Assembly: GCA_014240365.1 (NCBI GenBank)
Contig: JAAZXC010000016.1
Span: 1 to 32,623, forward strand
Length of the DNA: 32,623 bases
Origin: Acidimicrobiales bacterium
Lineage (GTDB): Bacteria; Actinomycetota; Acidimicrobiia; Acidimicrobiales; MedAcidi-G1
Direction of reading: 5' to 3'
The first letter of the stretch is position 1; each line of letters begins with the position of its first letter. The notes beneath the pieces are model-generated. The model saw only the letters and a list, made by a program, of their open reading frames with translations. It was not told the DNA's origin and made no database searches. Below, piece after piece: positions 23,796-32,568 of the stretch. Both the position numbers and the translations under genes were made by a program.

Positions 23796-24926
23796 GTGAC
23801 AACCCACGCAGTCTCGACTAAGCCCGCGAAGCGCGTAGTGGCCGTCGACCGCTTCCTGACCTTTATCCGGATCTTCCTGGTCACGATGATCGTGATCGGG
23901 CTACTGGCCTTCATCTGGCAGCAGATCGATGCCGACAACGTGTTCGCCCGGTGGCGCAACCCGGGCGCCCGGGGCCTCACTGGCGACCAGTTCAAGGGCC
24001 TGCTCATCTCGGGCCTCTCGCAGGGGTCCATGTACGGCCTCATCGCCCTTGGCTACTCGATGGTCTACGGCGTCCTCGGGTTCATCAACTTCGCACACGG
24101 CGAGGTGTTCATGGTCGGTGCCATGACGGGGTTCATCGCCTCGGACAAGTTCGCTGCGAACGGGCTGTGGGAGTCCAACTTCCTTCTCTGCCTGGCACTG
24201 ATCATGCTCATGGCGATCTTCTTCTCGACCTTCACGGCGATCCTCATGGAACGCGTTGCCTATCGGGCGCTGCGGAATTCGCCGCGACTCATCCCGTTGA
24301 TCACCTCGATCGGCGTGTCATTCTTCATCCAGAACCTTGTGCTGGGCCTGTTCGGGCCGGCCACCAAGAGCTACCCACGCCTTCCCGAGTGGCTGGCCGA
24401 CCAGCGGTCCATCCTGACCTTCGAGATCGCCGGCACCCGGATCCTCGTGCTGGTGGTCGCCGCTGCATCGATGACGGGCCTCTGGTACATCGTCGAGCGC
24501 ACCAAGACCGGCAAGGCAATGCGAGCCGTGGCCGAGGACAAGGAGATCGCCTCGCTCATGGGGATCGACGTGAACCGGACCATCGTCACCACGTTCGCTG
24601 TCGGTGGGGCCATGGCTGGCGTGGGCGGGATCCTCTGGGGTCTCATGTTCCGGTCGGTCACCCACATGACGGGCTTCCTGCCCGGCGTGAAGGCGTTCAC
24701 CGCCGCGGTGGTCGGTGGCATTGGCAACCTCGGCGGTGCCATGGCCGGCGGCATCTCGCTGGGTTCCGCTGAATCGCTCGCCCCGCTTCTCATCCTCGAA
24801 CCCCTCGGGGTGCCGGGCGTGTCGCAGCTCAAGGACGCCGTGGCGTTCACGGTCCTCGTCCTCGTGCTCCTGTTCAAGCCGACCGGGCTCTTCGGAGAGC
24901 GGCTCTCAGCGGAGGATCGGGCATGA
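23796..24926 (+). CDS. livH: LIV-type ABC transporter permease LivH
   Basis: This 376-residue membrane permease starts at GTG 23796, with GGAG at 23787-23790. The LivH core begins near residue 70 (GLLISGLSQGSMYGLIALGYSMVYGVLGFINFAHGEVFM) and includes the cytoplasmic EAA-like region RAVAEDKEIASLMGIDVNRTI. Around 60 residues precede the core and hold an extra helix (about 21-42), an extension not in the classical protein. It overlaps livM by ATGA. With livM, livG and livF it imports branched-chain amino acids or related amides; no periplasmic binding protein is encoded in the window. Confidence 0.93.
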   Translation: MTTHAVSTKPAKRVVAVDRFLTFIRIFLVTMIVIGLLAFIWQQIDADNVFARWRNPGARGLTGDQFKGLLISGLSQGSMYGLIALGYSMVYGVLGFINFAHGEVFMVGAMTGFIASDKFAANGLWESNFLLCLALIMLMAIFFSTFTAILMERVAYRALRNSPRLIPLITSIGVSFFIQNLVLGLFGPATKSYPRLPEWLADQRSILTFEIAGTRILVLVVAAASMTGLWYIVERTKTGKAMRAVAEDKEIASLMGIDVNRTIVTTFAVGGAMAGVGGILWGLMFRSVTHMTGFLPGVKAFTAAVVGGIGNLGGAMAGGISLGSAESLAPLLILEPLGVPGVSQLKDAVAFTVLVLVLLFKPTGLFGERLSAEDRA

Positions 24927-26737
24927 GCACAATGACCGCAACCATGCCGTCGTCGGCCCTCGACCAGGACTGGCGCAGGGTGCTGCGCTGGGGCCTCATC
25001 TGCGGCGGTGTCCTGATCGCCCTCTGCCTGGTCGGCATGCCAGTCGAACTGGACAGACGGGAGCTAATTGAGCGCTACCTCAGCCTCGGTTATGTCTCGG
25101 TTCTGATGATTCCGATCCTGATCGGCCGGATCGCCGCCACCCAGGTTGTCCTGGAGGGCGTCGAGTCCCGGAAGCAGGGTCTGTACGACCTGGTCACCGG
25201 CCTGGCGGTCGGCATCCTCGGTGGTGTCAGCCTGTCGTTGCTGATCGTGGCGCTGGACTCCTGGGACCTGCGGGACCCGCTGGTCAACTGGAGCCCGAAG
25301 CTGTTCCGCTTCCTCACCTACGAGAACGGCATTGGTTTCGGTCTCATGGCCTGGATCGTGACCTGCGGGCTGCTGGGCATGATGGGAGCGGCGTCGCACG
25401 TCGTGCCGGCAATGCTGCGACGGGTGTCGGGAATCGTGGTGCTCAGCCTGCTGGGCATCTCGGTGCTGGAGGGAGCCATAGAGGACCTCTCGGAGGGCTT
25501 CGGTCTCGAGTGGTTGACGGACCTTCTCTACGCCAAGAAAGGCGGCCTGACGCTCACGTCGGCGATCCTGGCTGGAGCGGCCATCGCCTTTGTCGCGGTC
25601 CTCACCAGCGGACGCGTGAAGGCGCTCACCACCAGCTACCGGGAGAAGGAGGGCGCCGACCGCCAGAAGGCCTCGATCATCCTGTTCGTCGTGGTGGCCG
25701 TGCTCGTCATCGTCCTGCCGATATTCCTGGGCAAGATCATGAACGAACTGCTGGCCAATGTCGGCCTCTTCCTACTGCTCGCCCTGGGCCTGAACATCGT
25801 GGTCGGCCTGGCTGGGCTCCTGGACCTCGGCTACGTGGCCTTCTTCGCCGTCGGCGGCTACACGACCGCTGTTCTGACCTCGCCGAACAGCCCGTTCTTC
25901 GCTCCTGAAATGCACTTCGGGTTCGCCCTCATCTTCGTGGTCATCTTCGCCATCGTCGTGGGACTGGTGATCGGGGCACCGGTCATCAGGATGCGCGGCG
26001 ACTACCTGGCCATCGTGACTCTCGGATTCGGCGAGATCATCCGTCTGCTGTTCCTGTCGGACTGGCTGGGCCCCTACTTCGGTGGCGCCCAGGGCATCAC
26101 GAACATCCCGGGCGTGGACCTGGGCTTTGCAACGGTGAAGGGGACCGACCCGAGGTCGGTGTTCTACCTGGTGCTGTTCTTCTGTGCTATTGCCATCTAC
26201 GTCTCCTGGCGCCTCCAGGCCTCGCGCCTGGGGCGGTCCTGGATGGCTATCAGGGAGGACGAGCAGGTGGCTGAGACCATGGGCATCAACACCGTCAACT
26301 CGAAGCTGATGGCGTTCGTGGTGGGTGCCGTTATGGCGGCCTTCAGCGGGGCGGTGCTGGCAGCCAAGGTCGGGTCGATCTTCCCGACCAGCTTCATGAT
26401 CCTCATCTCGATCATCATCCTCGTGGTTGTGATCGTCGGTGGGATGGGCAACATCGCCGGAGTGATGGTCGGCTCGTTCGTCCTCATCGGAGTGCTGGGT
26501 GGGCCCAAGCAGCCGGGCCTGCTCCAGGAGTTCCAGAACTTCAAGCTGCTCATCTACGGCATGCTGCTCGTCTTCATGATGTTGAAGCGCCCAGAGGGCC
26601 TGGTACCCAGCGCCCGACGCAGCCGTGAACTCCACCAGGACGAGTTCCTGCAGGACGCCTGGCTGAAGGGCGACAAGCCCGGCACTGACGACGATGACGG
26701 AGAGACCGTGGGCGACGACGGGGGGGAGGAGGAATGA
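24923..26737 (+). CDS. livM: LIV-type ABC transporter permease LivM with long N-terminal membrane extension
   Basis: This protein has 604 residues, against roughly 320-420 for ordinary LivM. The LivM core starts near residue 250 and includes NIVVGLAGLLDLGYVAFFAVGGYTTAVL, MRGDYLAIVTLGFGEIIRLL and REDEQVAETMGINTVNSKL. The first 245 residues contain about six hydrophobic helices (near 22-39, 57-72, 91-112, 136-155, 169-183, 211-228) of unknown purpose. The C-terminal 25 residues are strongly acidic (Asp/Glu/Gly). Both ends overlap neighbours by ATGA, so the operon is tightly coupled. Confidence 0.93.
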   Translation: MSTMTATMPSSALDQDWRRVLRWGLICGGVLIALCLVGMPVELDRRELIERYLSLGYVSVLMIPILIGRIAATQVVLEGVESRKQGLYDLVTGLAVGILGGVSLSLLIVALDSWDLRDPLVNWSPKLFRFLTYENGIGFGLMAWIVTCGLLGMMGAASHVVPAMLRRVSGIVVLSLLGISVLEGAIEDLSEGFGLEWLTDLLYAKKGGLTLTSAILAGAAIAFVAVLTSGRVKALTTSYREKEGADRQKASIILFVVVAVLVIVLPIFLGKIMNELLANVGLFLLLALGLNIVVGLAGLLDLGYVAFFAVGGYTTAVLTSPNSPFFAPEMHFGFALIFVVIFAIVVGLVIGAPVIRMRGDYLAIVTLGFGEIIRLLFLSDWLGPYFGGAQGITNIPGVDLGFATVKGTDPRSVFYLVLFFCAIAIYVSWRLQASRLGRSWMAIREDEQVAETMGINTVNSKLMAFVVGAVMAAFSGAVLAAKVGSIFPTSFMILISIIILVVVIVGGMGNIAGVMVGSFVLIGVLGGPKQPGLLQEFQNFKLLIYGMLLVFMMLKRPEGLVPSARRSRELHQDEFLQDAWLKGDKPGTDDDDGETVGDDGGEEE

Positions 26738-27519
26738 GCCTTCTCGAGATCAAGGACCTGAAGATCACCTTCGGTGGTCTGGATGCCCTTTCAGGGTTGA
26801 ACTTCCATATCGACGAGGGCGAGATCGTGAGTGTCATCGGCCCCAACGGGGCTGGCAAGACGACGTTCTTCAATGCCATCTCCGGCCTCGTGGCTCCCAC
26901 GGAAGGCGATATCGAGTTCGAGGGAGAGTCGCTTCTGGGCCTGGATCCCAGCACCGTGACCTCGCTGGGCATTGCCCGCACCTTCCAGAACGTGCGCCTG
27001 TTTCCCAACATGACGGTCCTCGAGAACGTCATGGTGGCCCAGCACTGCCGCACCAAGGAGCTCATCTACGGGGCGTTGTTCCAGACGAAGGCATTCAGGA
27101 AGGAGGAGAGCGAGATCCGGGAGCGGGCCATCGAGATCCTCGGATTCTTCGGTAACCGTCTCATCGGCTACCGCCTGGACCAGCCGGCCTTCGCGCTCTC
27201 GTATGCCAACCGCCGTCGTCTTGAGATCGCCCGTGCGATGGGAACGCAGCCGAGGCTGCTGCTCCTGGACGAGCCTGTTGCCGGCATGAACCCAATCGAG
27301 ACGACCGAGTTGACCAACCTCATCGGCCGGTTGCGTAGCGAGTGGGGCTTCACGATCGTGATGATCGAACATGACATGAAGGTGGTGCGCGATGTCTCGG
27401 ACAGGGTCGTCGTGCTGGACCACGGCGTGCCCATCGCCCAGGGCTCCTACGACGAGGTGTCCACTGATCCGAACGTCATCGAGGCCTATCTGGGCCGCCC
27501 GGTGGAGGCCAAGGCATGA
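26734..27519 (+). CDS. livG: LIV-type ABC transporter ATPase LivG
   Basis: This 261-residue ATPase has Walker A GPNGAGKT at 36-43, the Q-loop in ARTFQNVRLF (81-90), the signature LSYANRRRLEIARAM (155-169), Walker B LLLLDE (175-180) and switch H213 in IEHDMK. The signature departs from the common LSGGQ but matches LivG proteins, which often have LSYG or similar. It energises import through LivH/LivM together with LivF. Start and stop both overlap neighbouring genes by four bases. Confidence 0.94.
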   Translation: MSLLEIKDLKITFGGLDALSGLNFHIDEGEIVSVIGPNGAGKTTFFNAISGLVAPTEGDIEFEGESLLGLDPSTVTSLGIARTFQNVRLFPNMTVLENVMVAQHCRTKELIYGALFQTKAFRKEESEIRERAIEILGFFGNRLIGYRLDQPAFALSYANRRRLEIARAMGTQPRLLLLDEPVAGMNPIETTELTNLIGRLRSEWGFTIVMIEHDMKVVRDVSDRVVVLDHGVPIAQGSYDEVSTDPNVIEAYLGRPVEAKA

Positions 27520-28250
27520 CCGACAACAACGGCGCAACTGCGCTTCTCGAGTTCCGGAAGGTCAACACCCACTACGGAGCCGTCCACATCCTGAAGGACG
27601 TGGACCTGGCCATCTATCCGGGCGAGTTGGTCTGCCTGTTGGGCGGCAATGCTTCAGGCAAGTCCACGACGCTCAAGACCCTTCTCGGCATGGTCACTCC
27701 TACGTCGGGTGAGGTGGTGCTCGACGGTGAGGTCGTGAACGACAAGCCCACCAGCTACCGGGTCATCAACGGCGTCACGATGGTCCCGGAGAACCGACGG
27801 CTGTTCAAGCGCCTCAGCGTCAAGGAGAACCTCGAGCTGGGTGCGTACCTGCGTAACGACAAGGACGGCATTGCCGAGGACCTGGAGAAGATCTACGACC
27901 TGTTCCCACGGGTCAAGGAGCGCCTCTCCCAGAAGTCCGGCACGTTGTCTGGTGGCGAGCAGCAGATGGTGGCCATTGGCCGGGCGCTCATGTCGAGGCC
28001 CCGGGTCCTGCTCATGGACGAGCCGTCGATGGGTCTGTCCCCAGCGTTGGTGCAGCAGAATTTCGAGCTGATCCAGCAGATCCACGCCGACGGGATGGCC
28101 ATCTTCATGGTGGAGCAGAACGCCAACATGGCGCTTTCCATTGCCGACAGGGGATGGGTGCTCCAGACCGGCCGGGTAGTGCTGGACGACAGTGCCGAGG
28201 CGCTCCTCGCCAACCCGGAACTACGGGCCTCCTACCTCGGTGAGGGCTGA
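27516..28250 (+). CDS. livF: LIV-type ABC transporter ATPase LivF
   Basis: This 244-residue ATPase has Walker A GGNASGKST at 43-51, signature LSGGEQQ at 144-150 and Walker B VLLMDE at 164-169. It has the VEQN motif replacing the switch histidine, which is usual in LivF. The Walker A loop has Ala-Ser where Gly-Ala/Val is common but keeps GxxxxGK[S/T]. It is the last gene of the liv operon; 189 bases without a gene follow before the convergent FAD oxidoreductase. Confidence 0.94.
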   Translation: MTDNNGATALLEFRKVNTHYGAVHILKDVDLAIYPGELVCLLGGNASGKSTTLKTLLGMVTPTSGEVVLDGEVVNDKPTSYRVINGVTMVPENRRLFKRLSVKENLELGAYLRNDKDGIAEDLEKIYDLFPRVKERLSQKSGTLSGGEQQMVAIGRALMSRPRVLLMDEPSMGLSPALVQQNFELIQQIHADGMAIFMVEQNANMALSIADRGWVLQTGRVVLDDSAEALLANPELRASYLGEG

Positions 28251-28254
28251 GACT

Positions 28255-28299
28255 GCGGGACACGACCCCTGTCTCCGGTACTGCCCAGAGCGGTCCCGC
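28255..28299 (+). terminator. candidate long-loop hairpin after livF
   Basis: GCGGGAC at 28255-28261 and GTCCCGC at 28293-28299 are perfect seven-base complements separated by 31 bases, starting four bases after the livF stop. No T-tract follows, so it may be a weak or factor-dependent terminator or a 3'-end-stabilising stem. The rest of 28300-28439 shows nothing I can name. Confidence 0.3.
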
Positions 28300-28439
28300 C
28301 AGGAGTGCCGACGCTGAGGCCCGGAGGCGGCGCTAGTCCAGCATCTCCTCCCGGCAACCGACTATGGCCTCCGTGCCAACGCTTTCAAATCGTGATGCGG
28401 TCGGGCCTGGAACCGGCCACCACCGGGGCATAGGTCGCC

Positions 28440-29651
28440 TCAGATAATGGCCTTCTCGAGGAAGGGTTCGCCTCGCACTATGCGGTCGTGGCCGAGGTCG
28501 GCCAGGTCCAGGGTCCGGTATTCGCCGTAGATGATGAGCTCGCTGAGGCCCCGGCCCACGCCTGCGCTCTGCTGGAATCCGTGGCCGCTGAAGCCGTTGC
28601 AGAAGTAGAAGTTGGGCACGGCGTCGGCGGGTCCGACCACGGCGTTGTGGTCCAGCGTGTTGTAGGCGTAGTGGCCCGCCCACGAGTGGGTAACGCCGAT
28701 CCGCTCGAACGCCGGTATCCGATGAGCCAGCGCAGGCCAGATGACCTCCTCCCACTGGTCGTGGCGGACAGCGAAGTCATCGGGGTCCACCTCCACGTCG
28801 TCCAACGGCGGGGCACCGGCCAGGTAGTGGGGTGGTTCGGTCCGGACGTGAACTCCGGTGGTGTCGATGGTCATCGGCAGGGTCGGCCCGTCGAGGGCCT
28901 CGCGGCAGGCAAACACGAAGGCAGCGCGGATCCTGGGTTCCACCGGCAGTTCCAGGCCGGCCATCTCGGCGATCCACCGGCCCCGCGGCCCGGCACAGTT
29001 CACGACCCGACCACAGGACACCACGTTGCCCGACGCAAGCTCCACGTGGGTGATCCGCTGTCCGCCGCCGTCGGCTCCGGCCAGCCTCAGGTCCACCACC
29101 CGGTCGGTGAGGTACTCCACGCCGTTGTGGCGGGCCCGCTGTTGGAAGCCCCGCATGAGGCAGTAGGCGTCCAGCGTGCCTTCGTGCCGCAGCCCCAGGC
29201 TGGCACCGGCCAGGTCGTCGACGAACAGGTACGGAAATCGGTCTGCCAGCTCGCCGGGAGTCAGCAGGGCGACTTCGGCACCGCAGGACCGCTGCACCTC
29301 GTGGTTCTCGCGCAGGACGTCCATGCCGTCGTCGGTGCCCAGGAACAGGTAGCCGGTTTCCCGGAAGCCCAGACCGGGGGCCTCGTCATCCACCTGGACG
29401 TTCTGGTGGAAGTCGGCGAAGAACTCGGTGGCGAACATCGACAATCGGATGTTCACCGGTTCGGAGAACTGGTGGCGGATGCTGGCCTCCGACAGCGTCG
29501 TGGATGACTTCTCGTAGGTGGGGTCGGGCTCGACGACCAGCACCGTGCCGCCGTGGTCGGGGTTCTCCGACAACCAGTAGGCCAGCGAGCTGCCCATGAC
29601 GGCCCCACCGATGATGACCGTGTCGTAGGAGGTGCGGACGGGACCGCTCAA
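28440..29651 (-). CDS. FAD-dependent oxidoreductase (DAO family)
   Basis: This 403-residue protein starts at TTG, whose TTGA overlaps the hyuB stop; no better start fits the N-terminal dinucleotide fold. The FAD-binding loop is VIIGGAVMGSSLAYWL, with Ala in the second Gly position of GxGxxG. Typical DAO features follow: SSTTLSEASIRHQFSEPVNIRLS, GRVVNCAGPRGRWIAEMAG, and the C-terminal HSWAGHYAYNTLDHNAVVGP with NGFSGHGFQQSAGVGRGLSEL. The FOXRED1/sarcosine or dimethylglycine-oxidase-like branch is likely. The substrate is probably an N-methylated or cyclic amino compound, judging from the coupled hyuA-hyuB genes (inference). Confidence 0.87.
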   Translation of the reverse strand: MSGPVRTSYDTVIIGGAVMGSSLAYWLSENPDHGGTVLVVEPDPTYEKSSTTLSEASIRHQFSEPVNIRLSMFATEFFADFHQNVQVDDEAPGLGFRETGYLFLGTDDGMDVLRENHEVQRSCGAEVALLTPGELADRFPYLFVDDLAGASLGLRHEGTLDAYCLMRGFQQRARHNGVEYLTDRVVDLRLAGADGGGQRITHVELASGNVVSCGRVVNCAGPRGRWIAEMAGLELPVEPRIRAAFVFACREALDGPTLPMTIDTTGVHVRTEPPHYLAGAPPLDDVEVDPDDFAVRHDQWEEVIWPALAHRIPAFERIGVTHSWAGHYAYNTLDHNAVVGPADAVPNFYFCNGFSGHGFQQSAGVGRGLSELIIYGEYRTLDLADLGHDRIVRGEPFLEKAII

Positions 29652-31252
29652 CTGACGTAGCCCTGCCTGTGGTCGCGGATCACGTCTTCGGGGTCCCGTT
29701 CGCCCTCGTCGCCGAAGCCGCCGCCTCCCGGTAGCTCAAGTATGAGGGTCCGTCCCTCGGGGACCATCTGCTTCCCCTTGGCATTGAAGGGGGTGCCGTC
29801 ATCCAGGTACACGCGGCCCGTGGCGCCATCGCCGCCGCCGTGTCGACCCCGGGCCGGGTTCTGGACCCGGTCGAACATGCAGGAGAAGGCGAACTCGTAG
29901 CCCTCGGTCGGGCCCAACTCGATCACCTGGCCCAGCCCGCCGCGCATCCGGCCCGCTCCGCCGGAGTCGGGGCGGAGTTCCTTTCGCCACACGACGATGG
30001 GGCCGGCCTGCTCGGTTGCCTCGGCCGGCATGGTGCGCACGCCGCTCGGGAAGGCCGTGGCGTTGAGGCCGTCCAGCGTGGGTCGTGCACCGGTGCCCCC
30101 GCTGTTGAACATGAGGATCTCCCGGGGCGGCAGTCCCGACATGGGGTCGGTCGCCCGGGCGCTCACCTGGAAGTTCCAGAGTGCGCCGGCGCCCTCGGCC
30201 GGCACGATGTCGGGCAGAGCGCCGGCGATGGCCCCGAGGCACAGGTCGGTCACGAAGTGGCCGATGACGTGGCGCACGGCCACCGGCTCGGGATGCTTGG
30301 CGTTGAGGATGCAGCCCTCGGGTGCGCTGACGGTGAAGACGGCCAGCGAGGCGTGGTTGGACGGCATCTCCGGTGCCAGAGCCACCAGCATGGCGTAGGA
30401 GAAGTAGGCGTGGGCGTAGGTGAGCGGCACGTTCACGCCGTGGGCGCACGTCGCCGAGGTACCGGTGAAGTCGGCGTGGGCGCCGTCGTCTGTGACCGTG
30501 AGCGTCACCGCGAGGTCCACGGAGTCGTTGTACCCGTCGACGCGCATCTCGTTGCTGTAGGTGCCCACAGGCAGGGTGCGGATGCGCTCCCGGGTGGCGG
30601 TATCGGTCCGGTCGAAGACGAAGGCGGCCAGGTCGGCCAGGTCGTCCAGGTCGAACTCGTCGAGCATGGCGTGCAGGCGTCGGATGCCGGTGTCGTTGCA
30701 GCCCGACAGCGAGTAGAGGTCGCCGACCACCTGGCCGGCCTCGCGCACGTTGTGGCGGACGATGTTGAGCAGGTCCTCGTTGACCACACCGCGCTCGGCG
30801 AACTTCATGATCGGGACGAACAGGCCCTCCTCGTACACCTCGGTGGCATCGGGCCCGTAGCCGCGGCCACCCACGTCGACCACGTGGGCCGTGCATGCGA
30901 AGAAGGCGACCAGGGTGCCGTTGCGAAACACCGGGTTGACCACCGTGAAGTCATGCAGGTGGCCTGTGCCCTTCCACGGATCGTTGGTGATGTAGGAGTC
31001 GCCCTCGTAGATGCGATGCGGGCCGATGTCCTCGATGAAGTTGACTACGGCGGCAGCCATCGTGTTGACGTGGCCAGGTGTACCGGTCACCGCCTGGGCG
31101 ATCATCCGGCCCTCGGCGTCGTAGACGCCTGCCGAGAGGTCACCGGCTTCGCGCACGCTGGTGGAGAACGCGGTGCGCACGAGGGCGAGCGCCTGTTCCT
31201 CCACTATGGAGATGAGGCGGTTCCACATGACCTGGTTGCGTAGTTCGCTCAT
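29648..31252 (-). CDS. hyuB: hydantoinase B / oxoprolinase family subunit
   Basis: This 534-residue protein starts at ATG 31250-31252, overlapping the hyuA stop as ATGA. HyuB features include VREAGDLSAGVYDAEGRMIAQ, TPGHVNTM, ITNDPWKGTGHLHDFTVVNPVF, TAHVVDVGG and the Gly-rich end LELPGGGGFGD. With HyuA it forms an ATP-dependent N-methylhydantoinase or 5-oxoprolinase-type amidohydrolase (acetone carboxylase subunits are more distant relatives). The exact substrate cannot be read from the sequence. The next gene, a FAD oxidoreductase, overlaps its stop. Confidence 0.9.
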   Translation of the reverse strand: MSELRNQVMWNRLISIVEEQALALVRTAFSTSVREAGDLSAGVYDAEGRMIAQAVTGTPGHVNTMAAAVVNFIEDIGPHRIYEGDSYITNDPWKGTGHLHDFTVVNPVFRNGTLVAFFACTAHVVDVGGRGYGPDATEVYEEGLFVPIMKFAERGVVNEDLLNIVRHNVREAGQVVGDLYSLSGCNDTGIRRLHAMLDEFDLDDLADLAAFVFDRTDTATRERIRTLPVGTYSNEMRVDGYNDSVDLAVTLTVTDDGAHADFTGTSATCAHGVNVPLTYAHAYFSYAMLVALAPEMPSNHASLAVFTVSAPEGCILNAKHPEPVAVRHVIGHFVTDLCLGAIAGALPDIVPAEGAGALWNFQVSARATDPMSGLPPREILMFNSGGTGARPTLDGLNATAFPSGVRTMPAEATEQAGPIVVWRKELRPDSGGAGRMRGGLGQVIELGPTEGYEFAFSCMFDRVQNPARGRHGGGDGATGRVYLDDGTPFNAKGKQMVPEGRTLILELPGGGGFGDEGERDPEDVIRDHRQGYVS

Positions 31253-32568
31253 CGCCCAGATCCCCCGTTCTGACTCTGGGTGATGAGCAGGCAACCGTCG
31301 GTCTGGACGACCGCCTGGCGGCTGGATGACACCCAGGTGGTGGTCTGGGGTTCGACGATGACCGCCGGCCCGGCAACCCGGTCGCCGGGCGACAGGGCTT
31401 CGCGTTCCACTACCGCCGCGACCACGACCGAGTCGGTTCCGGCGTCATGCACGGGCCGGGTGCGCTGGATCGCCACCTCTCGGAGCGCCTCGACCCGCTC
31501 CACCCGTTGAACCGGGGGCCGCGGTGTGGCGACGCGCACAGACCAGCTGATGGCTTCGACGGCGAGGCCGGCAATGGCCCGCCCGAAGAACTCCTCGTAG
31601 GCCTTCTCGAACCTGTTGGCCAGCAACTCGCCACCCAGGTGGTCGAAGGGTCCGCCCTCGAGGCGGACCGGGATCTCCCAACCCTGACCGGCGTAGCGCA
31701 TGAAGGCACACCGCTCGGTCTCCAGTGCCGGCGGGTCTCCAGTGTCATCGCTGGCGGCCAGCGCCGCTGTGACGAAGCTGGTGGCCTCGTCGGCCAGGCC
31801 CGACAGCAGCAGGTTGACCGCATCGGCGTCGAACTCCCCGGCCGCCACGTGGTGGCTGCGGAGCGCCTCGTAGGCGAATGGGGCCCGTAGGAAGCCAATG
31901 GCCGATCCCACGCTGGCACCCGGTGGTACGAGCAGTTCGTCCACGTCCAGTTTGTCGCAGAGCCGACCGGCGTGGAGCGGGGCACCGCCACCGAAGGCGA
32001 TCATCGTGTACTTCGACACGTCCTTGCCGTTCTCGACGGCGTGGACCCTGGCGGCGTTGGCCATGTTCTCGTCGACCACCTCGGCCACGCCACCGGCAGC
32101 CTCGTCGGCGGTCAGGTCCAACACGTGGGCCACGTCGGTCGTCAGGGCGGCACGTGCCTCCTCATCGGACAGATCGATGCCGGGGGCTCCGAAGGTGTCG
32201 GCCGAGAGGCGACCCAGGACGAGGTTGGCGTCGGTCACGGTGGGTCGGATGCCGCCCAGCCCGTAGGAGGCGGGCCCGGGTTCGGATCCGGCGCTGAGTG
32301 GGCCGACCCGGATCTGGCCGAGCACGTCGACCCCGGCGATGGAACCGCCACCGGCCCCGATCTCGATCATCTCGATCACCGGGATGGAGATGGGCATGCC
32401 GCTGCCCTTGGTGAAGCGCTGCGTGCGGGCCACCTCGAAGGTCTTGGCCGTGCTCGGGGTGTGGTCCTCGATGAGGCAGATCTTGGCGGTGGTGCCACCC
32501 ATGTCGTAGCTCAGCACGGCGTCCAGGCCGTGGCGGGCTGCAATGTCGGCGGCGAAGATGGCGCCGCC
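31249..32568 (-). CDS. hyuA: hydantoinase A / oxoprolinase family subunit (5'-truncated)
   Basis: The coherent frame gives 439 residues beginning GGAIFAAD, missing the start codon and the whole N-terminal domain (perhaps 250-290 residues). The retained part has the actin-like ATP-binding DMGGTTAK at 22-29, GAGGGSIAGVD, GPLSAGSEPGPASYG, and the C-terminal FGGGAPLHAGRLCDKL. It pairs with hyuB, overlapping by ATGA. The frame loses family character exactly at 32568/32569, where a 55-base copy of an internal hyuA segment begins. I therefore stop the gene there. An ATG at 32517 is internal, not the true start. Confidence 0.88.
   Translation of the reverse strand, partial: GGAIFAADIAARHGLDAVLSYDMGGTTAKICLIEDHTPSTAKTFEVARTQRFTKGSGMPISIPVIEMIEIGAGGGSIAGVDVLGQIRVGPLSAGSEPGPASYGLGGIRPTVTDANLVLGRLSADTFGAPGIDLSDEEARAALTTDVAHVLDLTADEAAGGVAEVVDENMANAARVHAVENGKDVSKYTMIAFGGGAPLHAGRLCDKLDVDELLVPPGASVGSAIGFLRAPFAYEALRSHHVAAGEFDADAVNLLLSGLADEATSFVTAALAASDDTGDPPALETERCAFMRYAGQGWEIPVRLEGGPFDHLGGELLANRFEKAYEEFFGRAIAGLAVEAISWSVRVATPRPPVQRVERVEALREVAIQRTRPVHDAGTDSVVVAAVVEREALSPGDRVAGPAVIVEPQTTTWVSSSRQAVVQTDGCLLITQSQNGGSGR
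31946..32000. repeat. 55-base direct repeat, internal copy (in hyuA)
   Basis: This segment encodes the end of the HyuA FGGGAPLHAGRLCDKL region in the correct frame and recurs exactly at 32569-32623. The match ends precisely at 31945/32568 on one side and at the window edge on the other. The offset is 623 bases. Confidence 0.97.

Noticed and set aside
29840-31243. 467-residue plus-strand open frame opposite hyuB
   Set aside because: Val/Gly/His-rich composition and no recognisable motif; hyuB on the other strand has full family signatures.
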